In this document: piece by piece, positions 34,968 to 44,672 of the stretch | How positions within the stretch are numbered: the stretch's first letter is position 1 | Layout: each line of letters starts with the position of its first letter | Assembly: GCF_900142805.1 (NCBI RefSeq) | Contig: NZ_FRCF01000005.1 | Location: 1 to 64,000 of the forward strand | Origin: Lacicoccus alkaliphilus DSM 16010 | GTDB lineage: Bacteria; Bacillota; Bacilli; Staphylococcales; Salinicoccaceae | Reading direction: 5' to 3' | DNA length: 64,000 nt | The notes under the pieces: generated by a model | The model's input: only the letters and a program-made list of their open reading frames with translations | What the model was told of the DNA's origin: nothing | Databases searched by the model: none | Made by a program: the position numbers and the translations under genes

Positions 34968-37900
34968 ATGCAAGTGACTGAGAATTTCATCCGGTATCTG
35001 CATACGGAGAGGGTTTATAAAAAGGGCAGGATGTACTATGTGGAGGGCCGGGTGAAGGGCCTGAGGCATGATGCCGGGACGGATACATGGCGGGCGGTGG
35101 TCACGGGGAGCCGTGATTACAATGTGCACATCGTGGTCCATACCACGTTCGTCAGCAGCTACTGTGACTGTCCGGCGTATCCCGCGAGCAACAAGTGCAA
35201 GCATACTTGCGCCGTGCTGTTTGCGGTGTCACATGCACAGGTCGCGGCGGAGGATGGTGCGCGTGAGCCCCGTCCCGTGGCCGATAAAAGGACCGGAGCC
35301 CCGAAATACAACCCTGCTGCCAACCTGATGCGGTTCTTCAACGGGATCCAGACAGAGGCGCAGGGGTCGCCCGGCGGACAGGGCCTGCTCAAGGTGGAAT
35401 TCACGCTCAGGACGTTCATGCCGGGGTACTATTTCCGGCTGAAGGAGACGTTCAACATCCAGATGCGCATCGGTGAGGAGCGGCTGTATGTCGTGAAGGA
35501 TATACGCGATTTCCTGCATGCGGTCACGCACAACAATGCCCTCATGTTCGGGAAGAATTTCACATTCGATCCGGAGTTCCACCATTTCTCGCCGGCGGAC
35601 CGGGCGGTGATCGATAAACTGCTTGAGATCAGGCGGACGGAAATCTTTTATGAGAACAGCGCAGATATCAGACCTGCGCGGAAGAAAGGGAAAGAGATGC
35701 TCCTCCCTGCGAATGCCGCAGATGATTTGATCTTGAAGCTCCAGCATGTCGACTGCAAATTTGAAAATGAAGATTTGACCTACGGCCGGGTGAAGATCGG
35801 CACCGGGGATCTGCCGTTCGCTTTCGCCCTCGATGCGGCGGAGGATGAGGATTACGTCCTGAAGATCGTCGATCATGCCGGCGGTTTTCATTACGATACG
35901 TACGGCTGGTATGCAGCGGACGGTGTGCTTCATAAATTGACGGACGCCCAGAACCGGGCGCTGCAGCCGTTCACGGAATATTTGGAGGAAGGCACTTCAC
36001 CCGATATTCCGATATCCACGGATCAGATCGGCACCTTCATCTCCGGCACGCTGCCGAAGCTTGAGAAAATCAGTGAAGTGAAGATGGCTGAGCAGATATC
36101 CGAAAACGTGGCGGACCCTGATCTAGACGCCCGCATTTATGTGGACGGCACGGATTACAGCCTCGCGGTGCATATCGAGTACCATTACGGTGATGTCATC
36201 ATCAACCCTTTCACGGGGACTACGGAAAATTATGATGCTGAAGATAAAATACTGATCCGCGATGGTGAGCGTGAAGCGCACATCATGGCGATACTGGAAA
36301 ATTCGGGCCTCAAAGTGAGCCACGGCCGGCTGCATGCGGATCATGAAGACGAGATATTCGAATTCCTGCATGAGACGCTGCCGGTGCTTGAAGGACTCGC
36401 TGAAATCTACACCGCATCTGCCGTGAAATCGATGATACTCCCTGAAGCACCGAAAGGTACGGTGGAAGTGGATGCGCCGGGCGGGAACTTCCTGGAAGTG
36501 AGCTTCAACTTCGAAGGCATCGGTCAGGATGAGATCTCGGCAGTCCTCGAGGCAGTCAGGGAGAAGAAGAAATATGTCCGTCTGCCGGGCGGTGCCTTCG
36601 TATCGCTGGATGATGAGAGCCTCGCTGAAGTCGCCGGGGTCCACCGGTCGCTTGCGGATAAATCCACCGTCAATGGCGATGGCACGATGACCCTCCCCCT
36701 CCATCACGGCATGCTTGTTGAAGACCGGATGGCGGGCCTCGAGTTCAATACGCCGGCGTTCGGTGATAATTTCAGGCGATTCATCGAAGCGTTGAGGCAC
36801 CCGGAAGCGCGTCCGGTTGCGCTGCCTGCGGGCCTGGATGCGGATTTGAGGGATTATCAGGAGACCGGCTTCAAATGGATGAAGTCACTGTCAAGGTACG
36901 GCCTCGGCGGCATTTTGGCCGATGATATGGGGCTCGGCAAGACCATCCAGTGCATCACGTATATATTGTCGGAGATCGATGAGGGTGCGGATGCGCCCTT
37001 CCTGATCGTCGCGCCCGCGTCGCTCGTCTATAACTGGCGGAACGAAGTCTCGAATTTCGCACCGGATCTGCGTGTGGCGATAGCGGCCGGTGCGCGGAAT
37101 GAAAGACGTGAAGTGCTTGAAGGCGACGTGCCGGATGTCTACATCACCTCCTACCATACTCTGCGCCAGGATATCGAATGGTACGAGGCGCGCACGTTCC
37201 ATACGCTGATTTTGGATGAAGCCCAGGCGATCAAGAACTACCGGACCAAGATTGCGCAGGCCGTGAGGCAGATTACGGCGCCGAAGCGGTTTGCTTTGTC
37301 CGGGACGCCGGTTGAGAATTCGATGGATGAATTATGGGCAGTGTTCCAGGCGGTGATGCCGGGGTTTTTATTCGACCAGAAGACGTTCCGGAGTCAGGAA
37401 GCAGGGACGATTGCACGGCTGATCAAGCCCTTTATTCTCAGAAGGCTCAAGGAAGATGTGCTGACCGAGCTGCCGGAAAGAATCGAGACCGTGCATTATT
37501 CCGAGATGAATAAAGACCAGAAGAAGCTGTACCTCGCCTATTTGAACAAGATTCAGGCGGAGGCGGCGGAATCGCTGGCAACGGAAGGGCTGCATAAGGG
37601 CCGGCTGAAGATTCTGGCCGGGCTGACGCGCCTCCGGCAGCTGTGCTGCCACCCTTCATTGTTCGTGGATGATTATGCCGGCGGGTCCGGCAAGCTTGAT
37701 GCGCTGTTGGAGATCATCGAAAATGCGCAGGCCAACGGGCAGCGGATGCTGATATTTTCCCAATTCCCGAGCATGCTGAAGATCATCCGGGAGCAGCTCG
37801 ATGCGGCCGGGCGGCAGAGTTATTATCTCGACGGGCAGACGCCGGGCGGCGAACGGGTGCGCCTCGTTGAGGCGTTCAATGAAGGCGGCGGGGATATATT

Positions 37901-38198
37901 CCTGATTTCGCTGAAGGCCGGCGGCACGGGGCTGAATCTGACCGGCGCCGATACGGTGGTGCTGTACGATTTGTGGTGGAATCCGGCGATCGAGGAGCAG
38001 GCCATCGGGCGCGCCCACCGGATGGGACAGAAAAATGTGGTCCAGGTCATCCGGATGATTGCGCAGGGCACGATCGAGGAGAAGATCAACGCCATGCAGC
38101 AGGAGAAGAAGGAAATGATCGACAGCATCATCCAGCCCGGCGAAATGCAGCTCTCCTCCATGTCGGAGGAGGATATCCGCGAGATACTGTCGATATAG
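34968..38198 (+). CDS. SNF2-family DNA-dependent ATPase with N-terminal SWIM zinc finger
   Basis: 1076 residues from ATG 34968; GGGGTG stands before it and an in-frame GTG lies 9 bases upstream. SWIM motif C-D-C-...-C-K-H at about 66-80. A long middle region (DUF3670/SNF2-N-associated) separates it from the ATPase core: D-D-M-G-L-G-K-T (about 652-659), D-E-A-Q (about 749), S-G-T-P-V-E-N-S, and motif VI I-G-R-A-H-R-M-G-Q near 1010. It translocates on duplex DNA and may remodel nucleoprotein or RNA polymerase complexes; the exact role in firmicutes is unsettled. No methylase or nuclease partner sits next to it. Confidence 0.9.
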   Translation: MQVTENFIRYLHTERVYKKGRMYYVEGRVKGLRHDAGTDTWRAVVTGSRDYNVHIVVHTTFVSSYCDCPAYPASNKCKHTCAVLFAVSHAQVAAEDGAREPRPVADKRTGAPKYNPAANLMRFFNGIQTEAQGSPGGQGLLKVEFTLRTFMPGYYFRLKETFNIQMRIGEERLYVVKDIRDFLHAVTHNNALMFGKNFTFDPEFHHFSPADRAVIDKLLEIRRTEIFYENSADIRPARKKGKEMLLPANAADDLILKLQHVDCKFENEDLTYGRVKIGTGDLPFAFALDAAEDEDYVLKIVDHAGGFHYDTYGWYAADGVLHKLTDAQNRALQPFTEYLEEGTSPDIPISTDQIGTFISGTLPKLEKISEVKMAEQISENVADPDLDARIYVDGTDYSLAVHIEYHYGDVIINPFTGTTENYDAEDKILIRDGEREAHIMAILENSGLKVSHGRLHADHEDEIFEFLHETLPVLEGLAEIYTASAVKSMILPEAPKGTVEVDAPGGNFLEVSFNFEGIGQDEISAVLEAVREKKKYVRLPGGAFVSLDDESLAEVAGVHRSLADKSTVNGDGTMTLPLHHGMLVEDRMAGLEFNTPAFGDNFRRFIEALRHPEARPVALPAGLDADLRDYQETGFKWMKSLSRYGLGGILADDMGLGKTIQCITYILSEIDEGADAPFLIVAPASLVYNWRNEVSNFAPDLRVAIAAGARNERREVLEGDVPDVYITSYHTLRQDIEWYEARTFHTLILDEAQAIKNYRTKIAQAVRQITAPKRFALSGTPVENSMDELWAVFQAVMPGFLFDQKTFRSQEAGTIARLIKPFILRRLKEDVLTELPERIETVHYSEMNKDQKKLYLAYLNKIQAEAAESLATEGLHKGRLKILAGLTRLRQLCCHPSLFVDDYAGGSGKLDALLEIIENAQANGQRMLIFSQFPSMLKIIREQLDAAGRQSYYLDGQTPGGERVRLVEAFNEGGGDIFLISLKAGGTGLNLTGADTVVLYDLWWNPAIEEQAIGRAHRMGQKNVVQVIRMIAQGTIEEKINAMQQEKKEMIDSIIQPGEMQLSSMSEEDIREILSI

Positions 38199-38246
38199 GG
38201 ATGGGCTGGCGGCGGAATCAGATTTCACTTGGCCGATGGGGGTGGG

Positions 38247-38489
38247 CTAGCGCTCATTCAGCTTTCCCAGTGAGCGACAGGCGGCCTCTAGCGCTCATTC
38301 AACTGGCCCAGTGAGCGACAGGCGGACTCTAGCGCTCATTCAACTAACCCAGTGAGCGATAGGCGGGGTCTACCGCTCGTTCAGCTTTCCCAGTGAGCGA
38401 CAGGTGGCCTCTATCGCTCATTCACCGTTCCCAGTGAGCGATGGGCGGACTCTAGCGCTCATTCAGCGTTCCCAGTGAGCGGTAGAGAC
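38247..38489. repeat. Tandem array A: six 41-bp units with inverted arms
   Basis: Units start at 38247, 38288, 38329, 38370, 38411 and 38452. Each reads roughly CTAGCGCTCATTCA...CCCAGTGAGCGACAGGCGG, so CGCTCA and TGAGCG can pair. No spacers between units. The stretch 38199-38546 carries only this array and a terminator, no gene. Confidence 0.9.
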
Positions 38490-38494
38490 AAAAT

Positions 38495-38534
38495 AAAAAG
38501 CGCCTGGAGCTCACAAGAGTCCAGGCGCTTTTTA
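38495..38534. terminator. Bidirectional terminator between SNF2 and DUF2207 genes
   Basis: Stem AAAAAGCGCCTGGA / TCCAGGCGCTTTTT with an 11-base loop, A-run on one side and T-run on the other. Confidence 0.88.
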
Positions 38535-38546
38535 TTTTCATCAATT

Positions 38547-40286
38547 CTAGCGGGCGCCGCCGCCACCACCGCCTCCGGCACCGGCGCCTCCGCCCATGCC
38601 GGTTGATCCTCCGCCGCCTGAAGCGGCTGAAGAGTTGGCTGAGTTGAAGCCGCCATGGCCGAGGCCTTTCGACCAGCTCTGGGATGCGAGGAGTGGTCCG
38701 TAATAATAATGCATCACTTGCGGATAGAGTTCATTCCCCTCCTCTTCCGGTGTCAGTTTCGACAGATGTTTCCTGACGTCGTCGCCTTCTCCGACGAGTA
38801 TGCTCCAGATGATGTGGGTCCTGTAAGTGCCCTCATCTTCATAAATGCGCCTTGGATCCGCGTTCAGATAATTCTTGTATTGCGAAAGCTGATCGAGCAG
38901 CATCCCGCCTTTTTCAGTCGGCGATTCGATCGGCACTGCGACACCCCATACTTTATCTTTCTTGAAATTGAAGTAGCCGTGCGCCTCGAGCCAGCGCTTC
39001 GAATACTCGACGATTTCATCCGCGACCGTGCCGACTGACTTCGCATTTTTCCTCGCCCATTTCCTTAAAGACTTTTCATCAATAAAGCCCCGCTCGTCCG
39101 CCGCATCGAGCAGCATGCGCCACAGCAGCGGTTCATAGCTGCCTTCCAGGTCATTATCCTTCAGGTGGTCGCTCACTTCCTTGAATGAATATGAATAACC
39201 TTCCATCGCTTTCTTATAGTCATGGATGATGATTTCGGGCGTCCCCTTCTCGAGCTTCTGGCCTTCCTTCCGGTCGATTTCAATCGAAATCCTGCCTTCA
39301 TCCGTCCACTTCATCAAGTACGCCTGGAAGATATCTTCAAAGTACCCCATGTTCAAGTGCTTCAGTACATATGCAAGCCCGGCGTAATCATCGATTTCAG
39401 GCGGACTCCCGGTTTCCTGCCCTTTATTCCTCTTTTTAATCGAAGCACCTGAATCAATATGTCCGCCCCGCGCCTGCCGTTTCGTATATTGGGTGAAGAA
39501 GGCGATCAAAGCAGCGATGGCCGCAGCGATCGGTGCGAGGATGGCGGCGATCGCCCCGCCGCTCATGCTGCCGTCATCGTAGATCGAGCCGTCCATGGCC
39601 GCTGCCGCCTCTTCCTCCAAAGTACCCTCGCCCGTGGCATCCGTATCATACGTCCCTTCGGGAAAATGCATGAGCAGGACGGCATCATTGCCGCTCGACA
39701 ACGTCTCGCCTGCGGTCCAGCGGATGCCGTCATCCACCGCAACGATATCCCCTTCGAAGCCGAAGCCCCAGAAGCGGATGTCGTCATCATTCAGCGGGAC
39801 GTCCGACGTCACTTCCATCACAAAATTATCCGTCGGCAGTTCGGTGAACGTATCGAAGTTCCAGTACAGCGACTGTCCGTCCTCCAGATTGCGCACGGCA
39901 TTCTCCAGAGTATAGTTCACGACATACGTCTGCTCGCCATACTCGCCGATGCCCCAGACAAGTTCGGTGCCGTCATCGGTATCGACCACGCCGTACCGCC
40001 CGGCCTTCTCTTCAAGGCCGGCATCGAGGTCCCAGTCCTCTTCCTCAGTGAACCCCTCGACGGAGAAATCCGTGACCTCGACTTCGCCCATATCGTCATC
40101 TTCGAACACCATGTAATTTTCCGTGCCCTCGGACATATCCGCCTCGCGCGTCTCCGTGACCGTCACCGAACCATCCTCATTGATTTCGACATCCATCTGC
40201 ATGTTCGTGATCTCGTTGGCCTGAGCGTTCACACTGAGCATCAATACGAGAGCGGTCGTGAACATCATCCCCATAATATATTTCAT
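38547..40286 (-). CDS. DUF2207 membrane protein
   Basis: 579 residues. Signal peptide (cleavage near N-A-Q-A-N, about 23), extracellular beta-rich DUF2207 domain (about 25-225, opening with E-I-N-E-D-G-S-V-T-V-T-E), a membrane helix near 245-265 (A-A-I-L-A-P-I-A-A-A-I-A), then a cytosolic alpha-helical part and a Gly/Ser/Ala-rich tail ending in a run of Gly. This layout is typical of the family; function is unknown. Confidence 0.83.
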   Translation of the reverse strand: MKYIMGMMFTTALVLMLSVNAQANEITNMQMDVEINEDGSVTVTETREADMSEGTENYMVFEDDDMGEVEVTDFSVEGFTEEEDWDLDAGLEEKAGRYGVVDTDDGTELVWGIGEYGEQTYVVNYTLENAVRNLEDGQSLYWNFDTFTELPTDNFVMEVTSDVPLNDDDIRFWGFGFEGDIVAVDDGIRWTAGETLSSGNDAVLLMHFPEGTYDTDATGEGTLEEEAAAAMDGSIYDDGSMSGGAIAAILAPIAAAIAALIAFFTQYTKRQARGGHIDSGASIKKRNKGQETGSPPEIDDYAGLAYVLKHLNMGYFEDIFQAYLMKWTDEGRISIEIDRKEGQKLEKGTPEIIIHDYKKAMEGYSYSFKEVSDHLKDNDLEGSYEPLLWRMLLDAADERGFIDEKSLRKWARKNAKSVGTVADEIVEYSKRWLEAHGYFNFKKDKVWGVAVPIESPTEKGGMLLDQLSQYKNYLNADPRRIYEDEGTYRTHIIWSILVGEGDDVRKHLSKLTPEEEGNELYPQVMHYYYGPLLASQSWSKGLGHGGFNSANSSAASGGGGSTGMGGGAGAGGGGGGGAR

Positions 40287-40386
40287 GATTTACCCCTTTC
40301 GTGATATGTACCTTCAATGGTAATTTTACCATGAAATAAGAGAATCTTTTAAAAGATAACCGCTAAATACAGATTTTCATAAAATC

Positions 40387-40416
40387 AACCCTCCGGAGCT
40401 TATGCCCTGGAGGGTT
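40387..40416 (-). terminator. Terminator after LPXTG amidase gene
   Basis: Stem AACCCTCC...GGAGGGTT (13 bp with one mismatch), loop TTAT-like, followed on the minus strand by GATTTTATG. Confidence 0.75.
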
Positions 40417-40426
40417 CCTTCAATCA

Positions 40427-43400
40427 TTATTTCCCTGTCGGTTTTCTTCTCTTCACAAGGAAGCCGAGGCCGAGTGCGGCAAGGATTGTAGCGAATATCG
40501 TCGTACTCTGCTGCGCCACACCTGTGTCCGGCAGCATTTCAGTTTCTGATTCCTCCTGCTTTTCAGGGTCAACCTGTTCTGCCGCCTCATCAGCTGGGGC
40601 TGCCTCTCCACCTGTCTCTTCAGATGCAGATTCAGTTGACGTTTCAGCGCCCACAGTTCCTTTATTGACATAAACCGGGGTTGCTGTCGTGTTGTCCGCG
40701 CCAGCGTCACCGTAAACCACCGCATACTGGCTGAAGTCGGATACTTCAAACACGGCGTAGCCGTCTTCTGTGGTGAAATCGACCGCTTCAAGCGTCTCAC
40801 CGATATCACCCAGGTAATAGACGTTGGAGACATAGCCGTCAGCCGGCAGGTAGACCGTGACCGGGTTCTCCAGGCTGTACAGCGAACCGTCCTCGTTGAG
40901 GATCTGGATGTCGTACAGGTCATGATCGGCACTGATTGCTTCAGACGCGCCGAGCACCGTCACCACCAGTGACTTGTCATCAAGTTCGTCAGACGCACTG
41001 ACGATCCTCACGCCAGTTTCAGGATCTTCGAGGGCGGAATAAACTTCCCCGTCATCAATGGTTTCAGTGTCGGCCGTGCTTTCATCTTCATCGGAAACGT
41101 CGCCTTCAGTCTCCGCATCGGACGCGTCATCAGAACCATCTTCATCTTCAGGTTCTTCATCTGTGTCCTCGGAGTCTTCATCGGAGCCGTCTTCTACTTC
41201 ATCTTCTTGCTCTTCGTCAGTGTCTTCAGACTCCTCATCGGAATCGTCTTCTATTTCATCTTCTGGCTCTTCTTCTGTTTCTTCGGAGTCCTCATCGGAA
41301 TCGTCTTCAATTTCGTCTTCCGGCTCTTCGTCTGTGTCTTCGGAATCTTCATCGGAACCGTCTTCTACTTCATCTTCTGGCTCTTCGTCAGTGTCTCCGG
41401 ACTCCTCATCAAAGCCGTCTTCGACTTCGTCTTCAGGCTCTTCATCTGTGTCTTCGGAATCTGCTTCGGAACCGTCTTCTATGTCATCTTCTGATTCTTC
41501 TTCAGTGTCTTCGGACTCCTCATCAGAGCCGTCTTCAACGTCATCTCCTGATTCATTTTCAGTATCTTCGGACTCTTCATCGGAACCGTCTTCCACGTCG
41601 TCTTCTGAATCATCTTCTGTATCTTCGGACTCTTCGTCGGAACCGTCTTCCACGTCGTCTTCTGAATCATCCTCAGTATCTTCGGAGTCTTCGTCGGAAC
41701 CGTCTTCAACGTCGTCTTCTGAATCATCCTCAGTATCTTCGGAGTCTTCATCAGAACCGTCTTCAACGTCATCCTCTGATTCATCTTCAGTATCCTCGGA
41801 CTCTTCATCGGAATCGTCTTCCACGTCGTCTTCTACGTCATCTTCAGCATCTTCGGAGTCTTCGTCGGAACCGTCTTCCACGTCGTCTTCTGGTTCATCC
41901 TCAGTATCTTCAGAGTCTTCGTCGGAATCATCTTCCACGTCATCTTCTGAATCATCTTCTGTATCTTCGGAGTCTTCATCAGAACCGTCTTCAACGTCGT
42001 TTTCTAATTCATCTTCTGTTTCCTCGGAATCCTCGTCGGAACCGTCTTCCACGTCGTCTTCAGTATCATCCTCAGTATCTTCGGAATCCTCGTCGGAATC
42101 GTCTTCAACGTCATCTTCTGAATCATCTTCAGCATCTTCGGCCTCTTCATCATAACCATCTTCCACGTCGTCTTCGGAATCATCTTCCGGTTCTGTCGGT
42201 TCTTCTTCATCTTCCTCCGGTTCCGGAACATAATCTGAGATCAAAAGATCGCCTTCATGCATCCAGCCGAGTGCCACGCCGTCTTCATTTTCAAGCAGGT
42301 AGTAATCGTCATAGTTGTATGTGGCGGTTCTGTCCACATGGAATGTCTGGCCTGCAAGGTCTCCTGCATCCGAAGTCCTGACATCGGTGACGCTTGCATA
42401 CAAGCCTCTGTTGCTTTCATTAACCTGAGCTAGAACATCGGTTGTGCCTTCCTCGATCGGCATGGTTATGCTTGGCGCAGTGCGGTGATGGTACATGTCG
42501 TCATAACGTTCACCGATCAGATCGATGACATCATTGTATTCATAACCGAAACGTGCAAAGTATTCATACGGATCGGGTGAGTTCGTGCCGCCAAGGTGTT
42601 CGGACACTGCAGCGTGGGACCAGAGGGTGCCTTCTCCCGTATCTTCCGCACTCACTACTGGGAGCTTGTATTTATAAAGCAGGTTCGCAATGTAATCTGC
42701 ATAGTTGTTGATTGAACGCGCAAAGTCATGGGCGTTGTCATGCCTCACCAGTTCCACATGCATATGCAGCTGGTTGGACACCGGGCCGCCCCCGTATACA
42801 AGATAATCCGTATCCGCTATCTGGATGATATGATCCGCATCCACGAAGGCATGGACGAATGCGTTCTCCCAGTTTTCAGACATATAGCTGATTTCACCAT
42901 GGATGGTGGACGTGTCATTACCGACGTCATGCAGTACGACACCTTCCGGTTTGCCGACTTCCCCATTTTCAGGCTCCCAGCCGTAATTGGAGTGGTAAGC
43001 ATATTGCGGCAGGTGGTCTAATATATTGTACTGGATCGGCGCGACTTCAAAGTTGTTCACCGCGATATATGCATTGATATCGTCAATCGCCTGCGACATT
43101 GACATCGTGCTCATCGTGCTCGCCGAAAAAACCTCAGCAGCTTCAGCTTCGATGCCGTAGTCCTGTGCCAGTGCATCCGTCAGTTCATTCATCGTCTCCG
43201 CATCGACTTCAATGTCATCTGCATTTTCTTCTAAAAATGCTGCACGCTCTTCTTCAGAAAGATCTTCAAGTTCCTGCTGCAGGGATTCAGAATCATATTC
43301 ATATGTAGATTCTTCAGCTTCCGTCTCATCTTCTGCCGGAGCTTCTTCCTGTACAGTGTCTTCTTCAGAAGAGATCTCTTCCACTTCATTCACTTCTTCA

Positions 43401-44260
43401 GGTTCTTCTGCAGGTTCAGGGATTTCCTCATCTGCTTCAGGAACCATGTCTTCTGCTTCCTCAACCGGGGCTTCTTCGACATCGACAGCACCCTCTGCTT
43501 CAATGACACTATCGGATGCCGGTTCTTGTTCTTCGTCAGTTTCATCAACTGAGTCGTCGGCTGTTGCCTCCTCAGCTTCAGTTTCTGCAGGAACTTCTTC
43601 AACGATCTCTTCAGTGGCTTCTTCGGACTCTATGCCCTGTTCTTCATCAGAAGCGAGTTCTTCAGATTCAGGCTCTGCAGTTTCAGCTGCGTCCTCTTCC
43701 ACTTCTTCCTCGACTGTTTCATCGACTTCTGGTGCTTCCACCTCTTCTTCCGGATCTTCATCCGCTTCAGTTGCTTCATCTTCGATTTCTTCAGCTTCCG
43801 TATCAGAAATTTCGTCTGCGTCCTCTTCCGCTTCTTCGATGGCTGTTTCCTCGTCGTCCGTCGCTTCCACCTCTGCTTCCGGATCTTCATCCGCTTCAGT
43901 TGTTTCGTCTACGACAGTGCCGTCATCCTGAGCTTCGGGATCTTCTTCTATGTCTTCTGTCTCTTCTATATTTTCTTCATCATCTTCTGTGGCTGATTCA
44001 TACTCTTCATCAGAGTCTTCCGACTCATCTTCAGTCTCTTCGTCTTCATCGCTGTCTTCCGGAGGTGCTTCTTCGTCTTCATCTTCTTCGATAAAATCCA
44101 AATCCGTTGCTGATGTCTCATCATCCATTGCATATTCTTGCGTATCTTGCTGCAGATGCTGTTCCTCATGCTCCATTTCTTCTGCACTGACCGCGATCGT
44201 CGATGCCAGCAGACCTGTGGAAACCAGTGTGGGAACAATTAAACGATTTTTGTATTTCAT
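40427..44260 (-). CDS. LPXTG-anchored surface amidase with giant acidic repeat region
   Basis: 1277 residues. Signal peptide 1-26; a Glu/Asp/Ala/Pro-rich region to about 390; Amidase_2-type N-acetylmuramoyl-L-alanine amidase domain about 400-570 (V-V-L-H-D-V-G-N, then H-A-F-V-D and S-H-A-A-V-S-E-H for zinc); GW/SH3-like domain about 605-680; Ser/Asp/Glu repeats about 685-1050 with an 18-residue unit around D-D-V-E-D-G-S-D-E-D-S-E-D-T-E; a small folded domain about 1055-1190; sorting signal L-P-D-T-G (1243-1247), hydrophobic span and K-R-R-K tail. It would be linked to the wall by sortase and combine wall hydrolysis with a long charged stalk, similar in logic to Atl plus Sdr proteins. Confidence 0.9.
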   Translation of the reverse strand: MKYKNRLIVPTLVSTGLLASTIAVSAEEMEHEEQHLQQDTQEYAMDDETSATDLDFIEEDEDEEAPPEDSDEDEETEDESEDSDEEYESATEDDEENIEETEDIEEDPEAQDDGTVVDETTEADEDPEAEVEATDDEETAIEEAEEDADEISDTEAEEIEDEATEADEDPEEEVEAPEVDETVEEEVEEDAAETAEPESEELASDEEQGIESEEATEEIVEEVPAETEAEEATADDSVDETDEEQEPASDSVIEAEGAVDVEEAPVEEAEDMVPEADEEIPEPAEEPEEVNEVEEISSEEDTVQEEAPAEDETEAEESTYEYDSESLQQELEDLSEEERAAFLEENADDIEVDAETMNELTDALAQDYGIEAEAAEVFSASTMSTMSMSQAIDDINAYIAVNNFEVAPIQYNILDHLPQYAYHSNYGWEPENGEVGKPEGVVLHDVGNDTSTIHGEISYMSENWENAFVHAFVDADHIIQIADTDYLVYGGGPVSNQLHMHVELVRHDNAHDFARSINNYADYIANLLYKYKLPVVSAEDTGEGTLWSHAAVSEHLGGTNSPDPYEYFARFGYEYNDVIDLIGERYDDMYHHRTAPSITMPIEEGTTDVLAQVNESNRGLYASVTDVRTSDAGDLAGQTFHVDRTATYNYDDYYLLENEDGVALGWMHEGDLLISDYVPEPEEDEEEPTEPEDDSEDDVEDGYDEEAEDAEDDSEDDVEDDSDEDSEDTEDDTEDDVEDGSDEDSEETEDELENDVEDGSDEDSEDTEDDSEDDVEDDSDEDSEDTEDEPEDDVEDGSDEDSEDAEDDVEDDVEDDSDEESEDTEDESEDDVEDGSDEDSEDTEDDSEDDVEDGSDEDSEDTEDDSEDDVEDGSDEESEDTEDDSEDDVEDGSDEESEDTENESGDDVEDGSDEESEDTEEESEDDIEDGSEADSEDTDEEPEDEVEDGFDEESGDTDEEPEDEVEDGSDEDSEDTDEEPEDEIEDDSDEDSEETEEEPEDEIEDDSDEESEDTDEEQEDEVEDGSDEDSEDTDEEPEDEDGSDDASDAETEGDVSDEDESTADTETIDDGEVYSALEDPETGVRIVSASDELDDKSLVVTVLGASEAISADHDLYDIQILNEDGSLYSLENPVTVYLPADGYVSNVYYLGDIGETLEAVDFTTEDGYAVFEVSDFSQYAVVYGDAGADNTTATPVYVNKGTVGAETSTESASEETGGEAAPADEAAEQVDPEKQEESETEMLPDTGVAQQSTTIFATILAALGLGFLVKRRKPTGK

Positions 44261-44434
44261 AGTTGACCTCCATTAAAAATTTGTACCATTTCATTGTAGT
44301 CGTTTTATATATAAAATTGTTGGAATTTACTAAATTTAATATGTTTGTAACATTTAGCTGGCATTCGTATGTTTAATCTGCCCGGAAACGTTTAAATGTA
44401 CAGTGAGGTCACTTTCCGGGGGGAGGCCATGAAA

Positions 44435-44617
44435 ATGAGTACAAAAACGGTTCTGAACTTAAGCCTTACACTGTTGCTGATTGCCGCGGCAGGGTTTCTT
44501 GTCATGTACTTCTACGTTCCTGCCCTCCAGACGACGGGCTTCCTGATATCATTCCTTTTAGGGATCGGTGCCATCATCATTCTGTTGATCATGAACAACC
44601 GGAAAAAAGTTGAATAA
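44435..44617 (+). CDS. Small two-helix membrane protein
   Basis: 60 residues from ATG 44435, chosen since GGGGGGAGG lies eight bases before it (ATG 44429 is too close). Two membrane helices (about 9-28 and 33-52) and a basic tail N-N-R-K-K-V-E. Not recognised. Divergent from the LPXTG amidase gene and followed by a strong hairpin. Confidence 0.65.
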   Translation: MSTKTVLNLSLTLLLIAAAGFLVMYFYVPALQTTGFLISFLLGIGAIIILLIMNNRKKVE

Positions 44618-44628
44618 TTAGAAAATAT

Positions 44629-44672
44629 AATCAGACGCTGCATTTGATATGTTTCAAATGCAGCGTCTGATT
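44629..44672. terminator. Bidirectional terminator, perfect 19-bp stem
   Basis: 44629-44647 pairs without mismatch with 44654-44672 around a 6-base loop. It lies between the small membrane protein gene and the convergent LLM gene and touches the stop codon of the latter. Confidence 0.88.

Noticed and set aside
38247-38489. Array A as a CRISPR
   Set aside because: Units are contiguous with no unique spacers, and no cas genes are near.
41058-42155. 365-codon Ser-rich open frame on the plus strand
   Set aside because: It is the antisense of the Asp/Glu/Ser repeat of the LPXTG protein; the low-complexity Ser-Ser-Glu pattern follows from GAX codons read backwards.
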